DNA of 64,000 nt from Alphaproteobacteria bacterium (GTDB lineage: Bacteria > Pseudomonadota > Alphaproteobacteria > Caulobacterales > Hyphomonadaceae). The stretch lies in assembly GCA_018222605.1 (NCBI GenBank), contig JAAEZZ010000004.1, positions 124,001 to 188,000 on the forward strand, in the 5' to 3' direction. Position numbers and translations under genes: made by a program. This document shows positions 35,336 to 44,485 of this stretch, piece by piece (the stretch's first letter is position 1; the number at the start of each line of letters is the position of its first letter). The notes beneath the pieces were generated by a model. That model was not told where the DNA came from and searched no databases. It saw only the letters and a program-made list of their open reading frames with translations.

Positions 35336-38188
35336 TCAGAAACTGTCCACGGCGCGGGAGCGTTTCAGTTTCCGGGCCGGCGTTTCCGGCGCATCCGGTT
35401 CATGGCGCCCCAATGCGCCAAGAAGACGTTCTCTCAGGGTCTCTTTCTGGGCGTCGTCGGACAATTTATGGCCTTGCTCGGACTGCACATAGAACGCATC
35501 GAACATGCGCTCACCATAGGATCCGACATGCGCAGAGTGAATGGACAGTTCCAGATCTGCCAGCACGCGCGCCACATCGAACAGAAGCCCCGGCCGGTCG
35601 CGGCCCGCAATATCGATCACGGTATAATCGGCTGACACATCGTCCCGGATCTGCGCAGAGGGCTGCACCAGGAAAGCGGCCTGACGGCGTCCGGTCCGCG
35701 ATTTCGCCAGCTCTTTCACCTGCGTTCCGCCCAGCACCTCGTGCAGCGCCTTTTCCAGGCGCGTCAGACGGCTCGGATCGCTCTGGCCATAGGGCTTTTG
35801 CGCGGCATCCTGCAGGATGAAGATGTCGACGATGCGGCCGCTCTTGCTGGTGAACACCTGCGCGGAGACAACGTTCGCGCCCAGATTGGCCAGCGTGCCG
35901 GCCAGGTCTGCGAACAGGCCCGGTCTGTCAGAGCCGGACACCAGCAAGGCCAGCGCGCCCCCTTCCGGCGGGAACCGATGACAGACGATATTGCCGCTCA
36001 TCGCCAGCGCGTCAGCATGCCAGGCCAGATCTTCCAGATCGAAGCCCGTCCAATAGGCCGTCTCCATTTCCAGCTGCACCGGCGGGATCGTGCCGATCTG
36101 CTCGATCAGTGCTTCGCGGCGCGTCTCGGCTTTCGCTTCCAGCTCTGCCTGCACACCTTTCTCGTCGGCGCGTCCCCCGCGCAGCGCTGCGGCGGTGTTG
36201 TGGTAAAGGTCCGCCATCAGCTGCCCCTTCCACGCATTCCACACGCCGGGGCCCACGGCGCGTATGTCTGCCGCCGTCAGGATGTAGAGCAGTCGCAAGC
36301 GCTCCAGAGAGCCGACCATATTAGCAAATTGCGTCACCGTGCGCGGATCGGAAATATCCCGCTTCTGAGCTGTCTCGCTCAGTTCCAGATGGTGGCCCAC
36401 CAGCCAGGCGACCAGTTCCGTCTCGTCTTCCGGCATGCCCAAACGCTGGCAGGCGCGCGAAGAGGTCTTCATCCCTTCCACCTGCTGGTCGCCCCGGCCC
36501 TTGCCGGTATCATGCAGCAGCATGGCCATATACAGGGCGCGGCGGTTCTCGATCAGCGGGAAAATTTCGGTCGCCAGCGGCACCCGCTCGGCATTGCCAT
36601 TCTCCATCTCGGCAATCGCCTCAACGGCGCGGATCGTATGCTCATCTACCGTATAGTGATGATACATATTGAACTGCGTCTGCGCGACAATGCCGCCAAA
36701 TTCCGGGATCATCTTGCCCAGAATGCCGGCCTCGTTCATCCGGCGCAGGATCAGGCCGGGGTCCGTCCCGCCCAGAATGGCGTCCAGCACCAGTTCCCGT
36801 GCCTCCGGCATGATCCGTACACGCTCATTCAAGGATCTCAGGTTCCGCGTCAGCGCCGTCAGCGCGTCGGGGTGGATGTCCTTGCCCTCGCGGCGCGCGA
36901 TGATGAACAGGCGCAACATGTTCAGCGGGTCAGACTTCATCACCTTTTCAGATGCGATGCTGACGCGCCCGGCATCAATCACAAAGCCCTCATCCTTCAG
37001 GGGCTGCGGGCTGCGCTGGGGCAGCAGACGCCGAAAGCCTTCGGGCCGCTTCTTCTGGTCGGCCTCCAGCTTTGCCGCCACGATGCGCGTCAGCGCGCCA
37101 ATATCCTTGGTCACCAGGAAATAGCGCTTCATGAAGCGCTCTACGCCCTGCTGCCCGCGCCGGTCCCGATAGCCCATTCGCGCCGCGATCTCCGGCTGCA
37201 GGTCAAAACTGAGGCGTTCTTCCGCCCGCCCGGTCACAAAGTGCAGATGGCACCGCACCGTCCACAGGAACCGTGCAGACCGGATATAGGTCCCGTATTC
37301 ATTCTCCGTGAACGGAGCCTTCTTCATCACCTCTTCCAGCGTCTTGCCGCCATGCATGTGCTTGATCAGCCAGTACAGCGTCTGCAGGTCACGCAGGCCG
37401 CCCTTGCCCTCTTTCAGGTTCGGCTCCACCACATAGCGCGCATCGCCCTGCCGTGCGTGGCGGGCATCGCGCTCGGCCAGCTTATCGGCGATGAAGTCGG
37501 CATCCTTGCCATCCACCGCATCCTTCTGGAACTTTACCTGCATCTCGTCAGACAAGGCCTGATCGCCGCAAATGAAACGCGCATCCAGCAGGGATGTCTT
37601 GATCGTCACATCCTCGGCCGCCAACTTGACACACTCCGTTGGCGTACGGAACGCATTGCCCACTTTCAGCCCCATATCCCACAGGGCATACAGCATGTAT
37701 TCGATCACGCTTTCGGTATGCGGGCTCGCCTTGTAGGCACGCAGGAACAGAAGGTCCGTGTCAGAGGACGGCGCCATCACGCCGCGGCCATAGCCCCCGG
37801 TCGCCAGGATCGCCAGACGCTCGGCCTCTGTGGGGTTGCGCGCGCGGTGCACATGCGTCGTCGTAAAATCATACAGCGCATGGATCACTTCATCCTGCAC
37901 CGCAGACAACAGCCGCGCCGTATCCAGCCCGTCCGCCCCCTGCTGCAACCGCTCCTGCGCAATCATGCGGCCGCGGAACATCGCGCCGTGCAGATGGTTC
38001 AGCGCAGCCTTGCGCATGGCCTGGGGGTTGCCCAGATTGTCCAGCGCCGCCGCCGTCAGCTTCACCCGCAGGGCCCGGCCATCAATGATATTGGAAATCC
38101 GCCATTTGCCAGGCCGCCGCAGCAGATGGCTGCGCGCCTCAACCAGGGTTGGGCCTTTGGGTGCAGTCGCAGGGGAATCTATGCTCAT
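35336..38188 (-). CDS. glnD: Bifunctional [PII] uridylyltransferase / uridylyl-removing enzyme
   Basis: About 950 residues. The nucleotidyltransferase motif GGYGRGVMAPSSDTDLLF lies near residue 131, the HD phosphohydrolase motif LLHDTGKGRGDQQVEG near 555, and two ACT domains near 755-830 and 860-930. It modifies PII proteins according to glutamine and so controls nitrogen assimilation. A GTG three bases before the ATG is an alternative start. An AGG lies close upstream. It is the head of the glnD-murJ-trpS run. Confidence 0.95.
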   Translation of the reverse strand: MSIDSPATAPKGPTLVEARSHLLRRPGKWRISNIIDGRALRVKLTAAALDNLGNPQAMRKAALNHLHGAMFRGRMIAQERLQQGADGLDTARLLSAVQDEVIHALYDFTTTHVHRARNPTEAERLAILATGGYGRGVMAPSSDTDLLFLRAYKASPHTESVIEYMLYALWDMGLKVGNAFRTPTECVKLAAEDVTIKTSLLDARFICGDQALSDEMQVKFQKDAVDGKDADFIADKLAERDARHARQGDARYVVEPNLKEGKGGLRDLQTLYWLIKHMHGGKTLEEVMKKAPFTENEYGTYIRSARFLWTVRCHLHFVTGRAEERLSFDLQPEIAARMGYRDRRGQQGVERFMKRYFLVTKDIGALTRIVAAKLEADQKKRPEGFRRLLPQRSPQPLKDEGFVIDAGRVSIASEKVMKSDPLNMLRLFIIARREGKDIHPDALTALTRNLRSLNERVRIMPEARELVLDAILGGTDPGLILRRMNEAGILGKMIPEFGGIVAQTQFNMYHHYTVDEHTIRAVEAIAEMENGNAERVPLATEIFPLIENRRALYMAMLLHDTGKGRGDQQVEGMKTSSRACQRLGMPEDETELVAWLVGHHLELSETAQKRDISDPRTVTQFANMVGSLERLRLLYILTAADIRAVGPGVWNAWKGQLMADLYHNTAAALRGGRADEKGVQAELEAKAETRREALIEQIGTIPPVQLEMETAYWTGFDLEDLAWHADALAMSGNIVCHRFPPEGGALALLVSGSDRPGLFADLAGTLANLGANVVSAQVFTSKSGRIVDIFILQDAAQKPYGQSDPSRLTRLEKALHEVLGGTQVKELAKSRTGRRQAAFLVQPSAQIRDDVSADYTVIDIAGRDRPGLLFDVARVLADLELSIHSAHVGSYGERMFDAFYVQSEQGHKLSDDAQKETLRERLLGALGRHEPDAPETPARKLKRSRAVDSF

Positions 38189-38221
38189 CACCTGTCTATA
38201 TAGCAGGTCCGCGCGCCGCGC

Positions 38222-38692
38222 CTATAGCGCAGCCTCCAGCTTTACCGGCAAAACGCGGGACTTCTTCACAACGCCATAGGCAAAGCTCGTCTCGATGGAG
38301 GCAATGCCCGGCAGGCGCTGGATGGTGTGGCGCACCAATTGCTCATACGCATCCAGGCTCTCGGCCACGATGCGCAGCTGGTAATCGGCCCCGCCGGTCA
38401 TCAGATAGCAGTCCAGCACGGCCTCGGTCTCCATGATCTTCGCCTCGAAGCGCTGTACGGCCTCTTCGCTGTGCACAGACAGGCGAATGCGCATGAAACA
38501 GGTGATCGGATAGCCGCAGGCTTTCTGGTCCACCAGCGCGGAATAGCCCTGAATCACCCCCTCGGCCTCCAGATTGCGCACCCGGCGCAGGCAGGGCGAC
38601 GGCGACAGGCCCACCTTTTCCGCCAGGTCCTGATTGGTCAGGCGGCCATCTTCCTGCAAGGCCCGCACAATCTTGGCATCTATCCGGTCCAT
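38222..38692 (-). CDS. Lrp/AsnC family regulator, probable control of methionine gamma-lyase
   Basis: 156 residues. An N-terminal helix-turn-helix is seen in DRIDAKIVRALQEDGRLTNQ and LAEKVGLSPSPCLRRVRNLE, followed by the RAM ligand-binding domain with DCYLMTGGADYQLRI near residue 94. It faces the methionine gamma-lyase gene across a 123-base region that holds an Lrp-like dyad. In Pseudomonas the Lrp-type MdeR controls the gene for the same enzyme, so I infer methionine-responsive activation here. Confidence 0.88.
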   Translation of the reverse strand: MDRIDAKIVRALQEDGRLTNQDLAEKVGLSPSPCLRRVRNLEAEGVIQGYSALVDQKACGYPITCFMRIRLSVHSEEAVQRFEAKIMETEAVLDCYLMTGGADYQLRIVAESLDAYEQLVRHTIQRLPGIASIETSFAYGVVKKSRVLPVKLEAAL

Positions 38693-38705
38693 TTGCCGCT
38701 CCTAT

Positions 38706-38724
38706 TGGCATAATTCACCAATTT
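38706..38724. promoter_or_regulatory. Lrp-type operator dyad
   Basis: Inverted repeat ATTGG-N9-CCAAT with an AT-rich centre, 14 bases upstream of the regulator ATG and 92 bases before the lyase ATG. The size and AT-rich core resemble Lrp-family sites. Confidence 0.45.
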
Positions 38725-38815
38725 TATATCAGTTTGTGGCAATCTTTGAAAGCTCATGCTGCGCGCGCAATGCTATTCTGCCGCCATATCGCAATTCCCT
38801 GCACAGGAGCCCGCC

Positions 38816-40006
38816 ATGGCCTTCGATTCCAGCCGCCCGCTTGGTCCCGCAACCCGCGCCATTCATCACGGCTATGAGCCTGCAGACCATGAAAACGCCC
38901 TGACGCCGCCCTTGCACCTCACATCCACCTTCGCCTTCCCGGATGCCGAAACCGGCGGCGCCCTGTTCGCAGGCGACGCCGAGGGCCACATCTATTCGCG
39001 CATCTCCAACCCGACGGTCAGCCTGCTCGAATCCCGCATTGCCAGCCTCGAAGGCGCCGAAGCCGCCATCGCGACAGCCAGCGGCATGGGCGCCATCTCC
39101 GCCACGCTGTGGACGCTGGTAAAGCCGGGCGACGAGATCATCACCGATGAAACGCTCTATGGCTGCACCTTCGCCTTCATGCGCGACGGGCTCAGCCGCT
39201 TTGGCGTGAAGATCACCCATGTTGATCTGCGCGACCCGGAAAAGCTCGCCGCCGCAATCAGTGACACGACGCGCGTCGTCTATTTCGAAACCCCGGCCAA
39301 TCCGAACATGCGCCTGGTCGACATCCGCGCCGTGTCAGATATTGCCCGCGCGGTCGGCGCGCTCACAATTGTCGACAACACCTACGCCTCCCCCCTACTC
39401 ACCCGCCCGATAGAGCTGGGCGCAGACTTCGTGCTGCACTCGGCCACGAAATATCTCGGCGGCCATGGAGACCTTGTCGCAGGCATCGTCTGCGGCCGGG
39501 CCGAGCCCATTCAGGATATCCGCATGATCGGCGTCAAAGACATGACCGGCTCCGTCATGGCGCCCTTCAATGCCATGCTGGTGATGCGGGGACTGAAGAC
39601 CTTGCAATTGCGCATGCAGCGCCACTGCGAAAGCGGCCAGAAGATTGCCGAATGGCTGGAGGCCCAGCCAAGCGTCTCAGTGGTTCACTATCCGGGCCTG
39701 CCCAGCCATCCCCAGCATGAGCTTGCCAAGCGCCAGATGGACGGCTTTGGCGGCATGATCGCCTTTGAACTGGACGGCGGCTATCAGGCCGGCATCGACA
39801 TGATGAACCGCCTGCAGCTGATCCGCCGCGCCGTCAGCCTGGGCGATGCCGAAACCCTGATCCAGCACCCGGCCAGCATGACCCACTCGACCTACACGGA
39901 AGAAGAGCGCGCCGCCCACGGCATCTCCGACGGCCTCATCCGCCTCTCCGTCGGCCTCGAAGACGTCTCAGACATCCTGACCGATCTGGAACGGGCCCTG
40001 GCTTAA
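38816..40006 (+). CDS. megL: Methionine gamma-lyase (Cys/Met metabolism PLP enzyme)
   Basis: 396 residues from the ATG that follows AGGAG by seven bases; the frame opens 60 bases earlier without support. It belongs to the trans-sulfuration PLP family: [13 protein letters not shown] near residue 63, ASGMGAIS near 95, and the PLP lysine in [12 protein letters not shown] near 214. Methionine gamma-lyases often have Cys at the [10 protein letters not shown] position, and that Cys is present here. It splits methionine into methanethiol, 2-oxobutyrate and ammonia. The divergent Lrp-type gene supports catabolic rather than biosynthetic use. Confidence 0.88.
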   Translation: MAFDSSRPLGPATRAIHHGYEPADHENALTPPLHLTSTFAFPDAETGGALFAGDAEGHIYSRISNPTVSLLESRIASLEGAEAAIATASGMGAISATLWTLVKPGDEIITDETLYGCTFAFMRDGLSRFGVKITHVDLRDPEKLAAAISDTTRVVYFETPANPNMRLVDIRAVSDIARAVGALTIVDNTYASPLLTRPIELGADFVLHSATKYLGGHGDLVAGIVCGRAEPIQDIRMIGVKDMTGSVMAPFNAMLVMRGLKTLQLRMQRHCESGQKIAEWLEAQPSVSVVHYPGLPSHPQHELAKRQMDGFGGMIAFELDGGYQAGIDMMNRLQLIRRAVSLGDAETLIQHPASMTHSTYTEEERAAHGISDGLIRLSVGLEDVSDILTDLERALA

Positions 40007-40023
40007 GGCCCCCAGAACCCAAC

Positions 40024-40049
40024 TCATCCTGAGCGAAGTCGAAGGATGA
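40024..40049. repeat. REP-like intergenic palindrome
   Basis: A 26-base element with perfect outer arms TCATCCT and AGGATGA around GAGCGAAGTCGA. It belongs to the family of scattered imperfect palindromes with the core CTTCGACTTCGCTCAGGAT found in many Alphaproteobacteria. It lies 17 bases after the lyase stop. Only one copy is seen in this window. Confidence 0.7.
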
Positions 40050-40154
40050 CAGCTGTGTGCACTTATCCCACAAAAAACCCGCCCAACCTGCAGCAAACAC
40101 TGACCCAAAAATAAACTTTTCCGACACCCTCCGCACCCGGTGTATAGTGGATCC

Positions 40155-40529
40155 ATGTCTGATCCGCGTTTCGCCCCGGCCTATGCCTATGTCCACCCGG
40201 TCTTCTGGCCGTGGCTCTGGCTGCAGCTATGGGCCATTGCGACGCATCAGAAAGAGACGGGTCAGGACTTTCTACTGAATGTCACGCGTTGCGGCTTCGT
40301 CCGCGTGAAATACGTATCTGACGTCCGCAAACCCAAACCGAAAGATCTCTACACATATGAAGCGCCAGCTGTCCCAGCCTGGGAGCGCCCGGCGCTCGGC
40401 AGTGACCTGCCGGTCGAGTTTGCGGACAACGCTCAGCCGCTCTTGCTGAGCGCGCTGTGTAATGCCCTGCAAGCGGCCTTCGCAGACCTGCGCGCAGCCT
40501 GTCGCGAGCCGGCTCCCGACACGTCCTGA
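40155..40529 (+). CDS. Hypothetical protein, Trp- and Pro-rich
   Basis: Not recognised. 124 residues from ATG 40155; no strong ribosome-binding site. The N-terminal part is aromatic (YAYVHPVFWPWLWLQLW), which is too polar at its edges for a sure membrane helix but could insert at an interface. A basic stretch follows (VRVKYVSDVRKPKPKD), then an Ala/Leu-rich helix that ends the protein. It lies downstream of the REP-like element and converges on the EthD gene. The coding status is likely from the codon pattern but not certain. Confidence 0.55.
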   Translation: MSDPRFAPAYAYVHPVFWPWLWLQLWAIATHQKETGQDFLLNVTRCGFVRVKYVSDVRKPKPKDLYTYEAPAVPAWERPALGSDLPVEFADNAQPLLLSALCNALQAAFADLRAACREPAPDTS

Positions 40530-40604
40530 CACGGATTACCCACCGAATTCAGCTCACCTCACCGGATGCCCCCCCCATACCGGGCGAACGTGCTGGCGGA
40601 AAGG

Positions 40605-40979
40605 TCAGTCCGCCCCACCAACCACCTCAAACTCTTCCCCGAACCAAAGCGGAGAGTTTGCAAGGTCGATGAATTTCTTCTCATCCTCCAGCAATTCGGC
40701 GCCGGCTTTCGCTGCCGCCTCGCTGGTATTGGCCGCCATGGCTGCCTCGCTCTCGAACCATAATTCGGCCACGCCATCATAGGCCTCCGGACCGCCGCGG
40801 CTGCCTTGCATGGCGGCGTTCAGCGGATCATGCGCCGTGTGGTTCTGCACATAGCGGAGAATACCCAGGGCCTGCGCATGCTTTGCCACCAGCGGGGCAT
40901 GCTGCTCCCGCCAGTAGCGCTGGAATTCCTCACGGCTCAGATGCGGCAGGCGTCGCAGACAAAAAGTCAGCTTGATCAT
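40605..40979 (-). CDS. EthD domain protein
   Basis: 124 residues from the ATG that overlaps the acyl-CoA dehydrogenase stop (ATGA). It is a dimeric alpha/beta-barrel (ferredoxin-like) protein: IKLTFCLRRLPHLSREEFQRY at the start, then HAPLVAKHAQALGILRYVQNH, and the YDGVAELWFESEAAM strand. Such EthD-like proteins accompany degradation pathways with unclear roles. Translational coupling to the acyl-CoA dehydrogenase gene suggests a shared pathway. Confidence 0.85.
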   Translation of the reverse strand: MIKLTFCLRRLPHLSREEFQRYWREQHAPLVAKHAQALGILRYVQNHTAHDPLNAAMQGSRGGPEAYDGVAELWFESEAAMAANTSEAAAKAGAELLEDEKKFIDLANSPLWFGEEFEVVGGAD

Positions 40980-42211
40980 AACAGGTCTCCTCCGGCGGCG
41001 GCGGCCGTCGTCCCATCCTTCTTGTAGGCGCGGATCACATTCTTGCCGGTGATCCATTTGTGCACTTCATCCGGCCCATCGACCAGGCGCTGCGAGCGGA
41101 TATGCGTGTACCAGGCCGCCAGCGGCGTATCGAGCGAATAGCCGAGCGCGCCGTGCAGCTGGATCGCCGTATCCACCACCTTGTGCACCATGTTCGCCAG
41201 GAACACTTTGGCAATGCCATTCTCCTGGCGCAAATCCATGCCATTCTCTGCCTTGTAGGCAATGTGCATCAGCATCAGCCGCGCGATGTAGAGCTGTCTT
41301 GCACATTCGGCCAGCATGAACTGAACGCCCTGCCGGTCTTCCAGCGACTGACCGAATGTTTCCCGGCTGGTGACATGTTCCGTCGCCAGATCAAGAGCGC
41401 GCTGGGCCATCGCCACATTGTGCATGCCATGGCGCAGGCGGCCATAGGCCAGCCGGTGCTGCCCCATCGAGAAGCCGCCCCCTTCCCCGCCCAGAAGATT
41501 CTCTTCCGGCACGACCAGATTCTCGATCTTCACCTCGGCATGGCCGCCGCCCATCTCTTCATAGTGCGGTCCGTGTACGGCCATCGTTGGAATATCGCGA
41601 AGGATCTTGTAGCCAGGATTGGGCAGTTCCACGATGAAGGTGGAGAATTGCTGGTGGCGCGGCGCATCCGGATTGGTCTTCGCCATCACCACGGCAATGT
41701 CTGCCGCCGTCGCCGCGCTGGAGAACCATTTCTCCCCGTTAAGAACATAATTGCCCTTGCCGTCCTTCTCGGCGCGCGTCTGCATGCCGGTCGCGTCTGC
41801 GCCAGCGGCTTTCTCTGTCATGGAATAGCAGATGCGCTTCTCGCCATTCAGCAGCGGCTTCAGGTATTTTTCCTTCTGATAGTCCGTCCCATGCGCCAGC
41901 AGGGTCAGCATCGTGGCATCATCCGGCCCTTGCGAATTCATCGACAGCGCGCCGAGATGGCTCTGCCCCAGTTCCATCTGCACCAACGCATTGGCCAGCG
42001 GGCCGAGGCCCATGCCGCCATGCTCCTCTGGAATGAACGGGCACCACAGGCCCCGCGCCCGTGCCTTCTTGCGCAGCTCCGCCAGCACCTCCTTATAGGG
42101 CCTGCCGGCATCCATTTCCTTTTCGGCGGGGAGGCATTCCTCCTGCACCCATTTGCGCACGCGCTCGCGGACTTCCTTGGCCTCTTCCGGTATCGTGAAA
42201 TCAATCGCCAT
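40976..42211 (-). CDS. Acyl-CoA dehydrogenase family protein
   Basis: 411 residues of the FAD-dependent acyl-CoA dehydrogenase fold. Visible parts are an N-terminal helical domain, the flavin-contact segment ICYSMTEKAAGADATGMQ near residue 130, NGEKWFSSAA near 158, and in the C-terminal domain QLHGALGYSLDTPLA near 345, where related enzymes have Q-x-x-G-G-x-G. It is of the FadE10/CaiA-like branch with a 400-plus length, so a branched or unusual acyl-CoA is likely. It forms an operon with the EthD gene and lies 69 bases downstream of truA. Confidence 0.9.
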   Translation of the reverse strand: MAIDFTIPEEAKEVRERVRKWVQEECLPAEKEMDAGRPYKEVLAELRKKARARGLWCPFIPEEHGGMGLGPLANALVQMELGQSHLGALSMNSQGPDDATMLTLLAHGTDYQKEKYLKPLLNGEKRICYSMTEKAAGADATGMQTRAEKDGKGNYVLNGEKWFSSAATAADIAVVMAKTNPDAPRHQQFSTFIVELPNPGYKILRDIPTMAVHGPHYEEMGGGHAEVKIENLVVPEENLLGGEGGGFSMGQHRLAYGRLRHGMHNVAMAQRALDLATEHVTSRETFGQSLEDRQGVQFMLAECARQLYIARLMLMHIAYKAENGMDLRQENGIAKVFLANMVHKVVDTAIQLHGALGYSLDTPLAAWYTHIRSQRLVDGPDEVHKWITGKNVIRAYKKDGTTAAAAGGDLL

Positions 42212-42280
42212 GTTTCGCTCCCTGTTGTTTTGACAGGAAGGCTAGTCCGGAAGCCCGGCGCTGCACAGACTGACTTCGCG

Positions 42281-43027
42281 TCAGCTATCCGTGTCGTAAT
42301 CGACCTTTTCGAGGTAAAGCCCATCAGCTGGCGCGACCGGTCCGCAGGCGGAGCGGTCAGCCTGGGCCAGAATATCGGCAATCCAACCGACCGGCTGCTT
42401 GCCCCGGCCCACCTCCACCAGACTGCCGACCATGGACCGCACCTGACGGTGGATGAAGCTCTGCGCCCGGCAGGTGAATTCCACCCGCTCGCCATAGCGC
42501 GAGACGGTGAATTCCTTCAGCGTCTTCACCGGCGTCAGCGCCTGGCAATCGGTATCGCGGAAGGTGGAAAAATCATGCGTGCCGACAAAGGCCTGCGCCG
42601 CCGCATGCATCGCGTCGGCATCCAGTTTCGACGGCACCCGCCAGGCCAGCCCCCGGTCCAGGCTGAGATCGGCCCGGCGATTGATGACGATATAGCGATA
42701 ATGCCTCTGCGTGGCGTTGAAGCGCGCATGGAACTCATCCGCCACGCGCTCTGCCTTCAGCACGGCGATCGGATGCGGGCGCAGATGGAAGTTCAGGGCA
42801 TCGGCCACCTTGCGGCCCCGGTCGATGCTGAGATCCATGTGCGCCACCTGCCCGGTCGCATGCACGCCGCTATCGGTGCGGCCCGCGCCATAGATCTCGA
42901 CCGGCTGGCCGTCCAGCTTCGCCGCCGCCTCTTCCAGCGCACCCTGTACGGTCGGCGTGTCCGGCAGCTTCTGCCAGCCCTGGAACGGGCCGCCATGATA
43001 TTCAATGAGGAGTCTGTAGCGAGGCAT
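42281..43027 (-). CDS. truA: tRNA pseudouridine(38-40) synthase
   Basis: 248 residues starting MPRYRLLIEYHGGPFQGWQ. The catalytic aspartate stands in GRTDSGVHATGQVAH near residue 51. It converts U38-U40 in the anticodon arm of tRNAs. An in-frame TTG 18 bases upstream would overlap the acetyltransferase gene and is less likely; AGGG precedes the ATG by eight bases. The order fmt-GNAT-truA on one strand with overlaps or gaps of ten bases or less suggests one transcript. Confidence 0.93.
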   Translation of the reverse strand: MPRYRLLIEYHGGPFQGWQKLPDTPTVQGALEEAAAKLDGQPVEIYGAGRTDSGVHATGQVAHMDLSIDRGRKVADALNFHLRPHPIAVLKAERVADEFHARFNATQRHYRYIVINRRADLSLDRGLAWRVPSKLDADAMHAAAQAFVGTHDFSTFRDTDCQALTPVKTLKEFTVSRYGERVEFTCRAQSFIHRQVRSMVGSLVEVGRGKQPVGWIADILAQADRSACGPVAPADGLYLEKVDYDTDS

Positions 43028-43037
43028 CGCGCGTGCC

Positions 43038-43520
43038 CTAGCCAAAGGCAGCCGGATAGGTCAACCGTCCGGGTGCGGGTGCCTCATCGCTCAGCTGCAG
43101 GGCCATGAAGGCCTCGCCGGACCAGTCGGACTCATAGGGCGCGGCCACCTCGGCTGAAAAACCGAAGCGGGGGTAATAATCCGGATGGCCCAGCACGAAG
43201 ACCAGGCTTTCGCCTGAGCCTTCCAGCGCCATCAGGCCCATCTGGATCAGGCCGCTGCCAATGCCGGTATTCTGAAAGTCCGGATGCACGGACATCGGCC
43301 CGAGGCCCACCGCAGGCGCGCCATCAACATGCACACGGAAAAACTGGAGATGGCCGACAATGCCGGCATCATCACTCGCCACCAGAGACAGCACGCTCTC
43401 GCCGCTTTTCGCCAGTTCGCGCACAATGCGACCTTCTGCTTTGCCGCCAAAGGCCAGGTCATTCAGGGCGACAATTTCGTCCAGATCTTCTTCATGGGCA
43501 GGGCGAATCCAGAAGCTCAT
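43038..43520 (-). CDS. GNAT family N-acetyltransferase
   Basis: 160 residues. It starts [20 protein letters not shown]; the acetyl-CoA region is VHPDFQNTGIGSGLIQMGL near residue 78, followed by VFVLGHPDYYPRFGFS, which is typical of the YhbS-like branch. The acceptor is unknown. Its ATG shares one base with the fmt stop (TGATG), and truA begins ten bases after it. It is an extra member in the usual fmt-truA order. Confidence 0.88.
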   Translation of the reverse strand: MSFWIRPAHEEDLDEIVALNDLAFGGKAEGRIVRELAKSGESVLSLVASDDAGIVGHLQFFRVHVDGAPAVGLGPMSVHPDFQNTGIGSGLIQMGLMALEGSGESLVFVLGHPDYYPRFGFSAEVAAPYESDWSGEAFMALQLSDEAPAPGRLTYPAAFG

Positions 43521-44485
43521 CAGTCAAGCACCGTATCCGGAGCAATTGCCTGGCCTCTCAGGAACTGGTCTGCATCCATAGGTTTGCCCCCGGGCTTTTG
43601 CAGGCGCAGGATACGCACAGCGCCGCCATCACCGCAAGCAACCAGCAGATTATCATCCAGCACCATGCCTGCAGGCGCTGAGGTTTCGCGGCCCGACCGG
43701 CGGCTCATCAGCAGTTTCAGGCGTATGGGCGCCTCTTCACCGGGCGGTGTCCACTGGCACCACGCCCCCGGGAAGGGAGACAGGCCGCGGATCTGGCAAT
43801 CGACCTGCCGCGCCGGTTTCGTCCAGTCGACACGCTGGTCATCGGGGCCGAGCTTGGCGGCATAGGTCATGCCCTCTTCCGTCTGCGCGGCAGGGGTCAG
43901 GCTGCCATCTGCCAGGCCCGCCAGCGCACGCGGCGCCAGCTCTGCCGCCAGTTCGGCCAGCCGGTCATGCAGGCTGCCGGCCGTGTCGTCTTCGGTGATC
44001 TGCGTGCGCACAGACGCGAGAACCGGACCGGTATCGAGCCCCGCTTCCATCATCATCGCATCGACGCCGGTTTCGGTATCGCCTGCCATGATCGCCCGCT
44101 GGATCGGCGCAGCGCCCCGCCAGCGCGGCAGAATGGAGGCATGCATGTTGAGACAGCCAAGGCGCGGCGCATCCAGAATGGCCTGCGGCAGGATCAGTCC
44201 ATAGGCGACGACCACGGCGGCATCCAGGTTCAGGGCCGCAAAGGCCTCCTGCTCCGGCAACTTTTTCAGGCTTTTCGGGGTGCGCACCTCAAGGCCCTTT
44301 TCCTCGGCAAAGGCATGCACCGGCGTCGGGCGCAGCTTCTTGCCCCGGCCGGACGGGCGCGGCGGCTGGGAATAGACGCAGGCGATCTCATGCCCTGCTG
44401 CGATCAGTGCATCCAGCACGCCAACGGCGATGTCAGGGCTGCCCATGAAGGCGATGCGAAGAGGGGGTGTTACTTGGTCAGACAT
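43520..44485 (-). CDS. fmt: Methionyl-tRNA formyltransferase
   Basis: 321 residues. The N-terminal Rossmann part begins [19 protein letters not shown], the catalytic region includes [20 protein letters not shown] near residue 113 and the C-terminal OB-like domain follows about 210. It formylates initiator Met-tRNA. Its start codon lies inside the last codons of a 53-codon gene, with def just before that, so def, the small gene and fmt read as one unit. Confidence 0.95.
   Translation of the reverse strand: MSDQVTPPLRIAFMGSPDIAVGVLDALIAAGHEIACVYSQPPRPSGRGKKLRPTPVHAFAEEKGLEVRTPKSLKKLPEQEAFAALNLDAAVVVAYGLILPQAILDAPRLGCLNMHASILPRWRGAAPIQRAIMAGDTETGVDAMMMEAGLDTGPVLASVRTQITEDDTAGSLHDRLAELAAELAPRALAGLADGSLTPAAQTEEGMTYAAKLGPDDQRVDWTKPARQVDCQIRGLSPFPGAWCQWTPPGEEAPIRLKLLMSRRSGRETSAPAGMVLDDNLLVACGDGGAVRILRLQKPGGKPMDADQFLRGQAIAPDTVLD

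Noticed and set aside
35741-38203. 820-codon open frame on the plus strand opposite glnD
   Set aside because: glnD is certain on the minus strand. The antisense frame is His/Gln/Arg-rich with no domain, as expected from high-GC third positions.
41060-43108. 682-codon open frame on the plus strand opposite acyl-CoA dehydrogenase and truA
   Set aside because: It spans two well-supported genes and an intergenic gap and has no recognisable domain.
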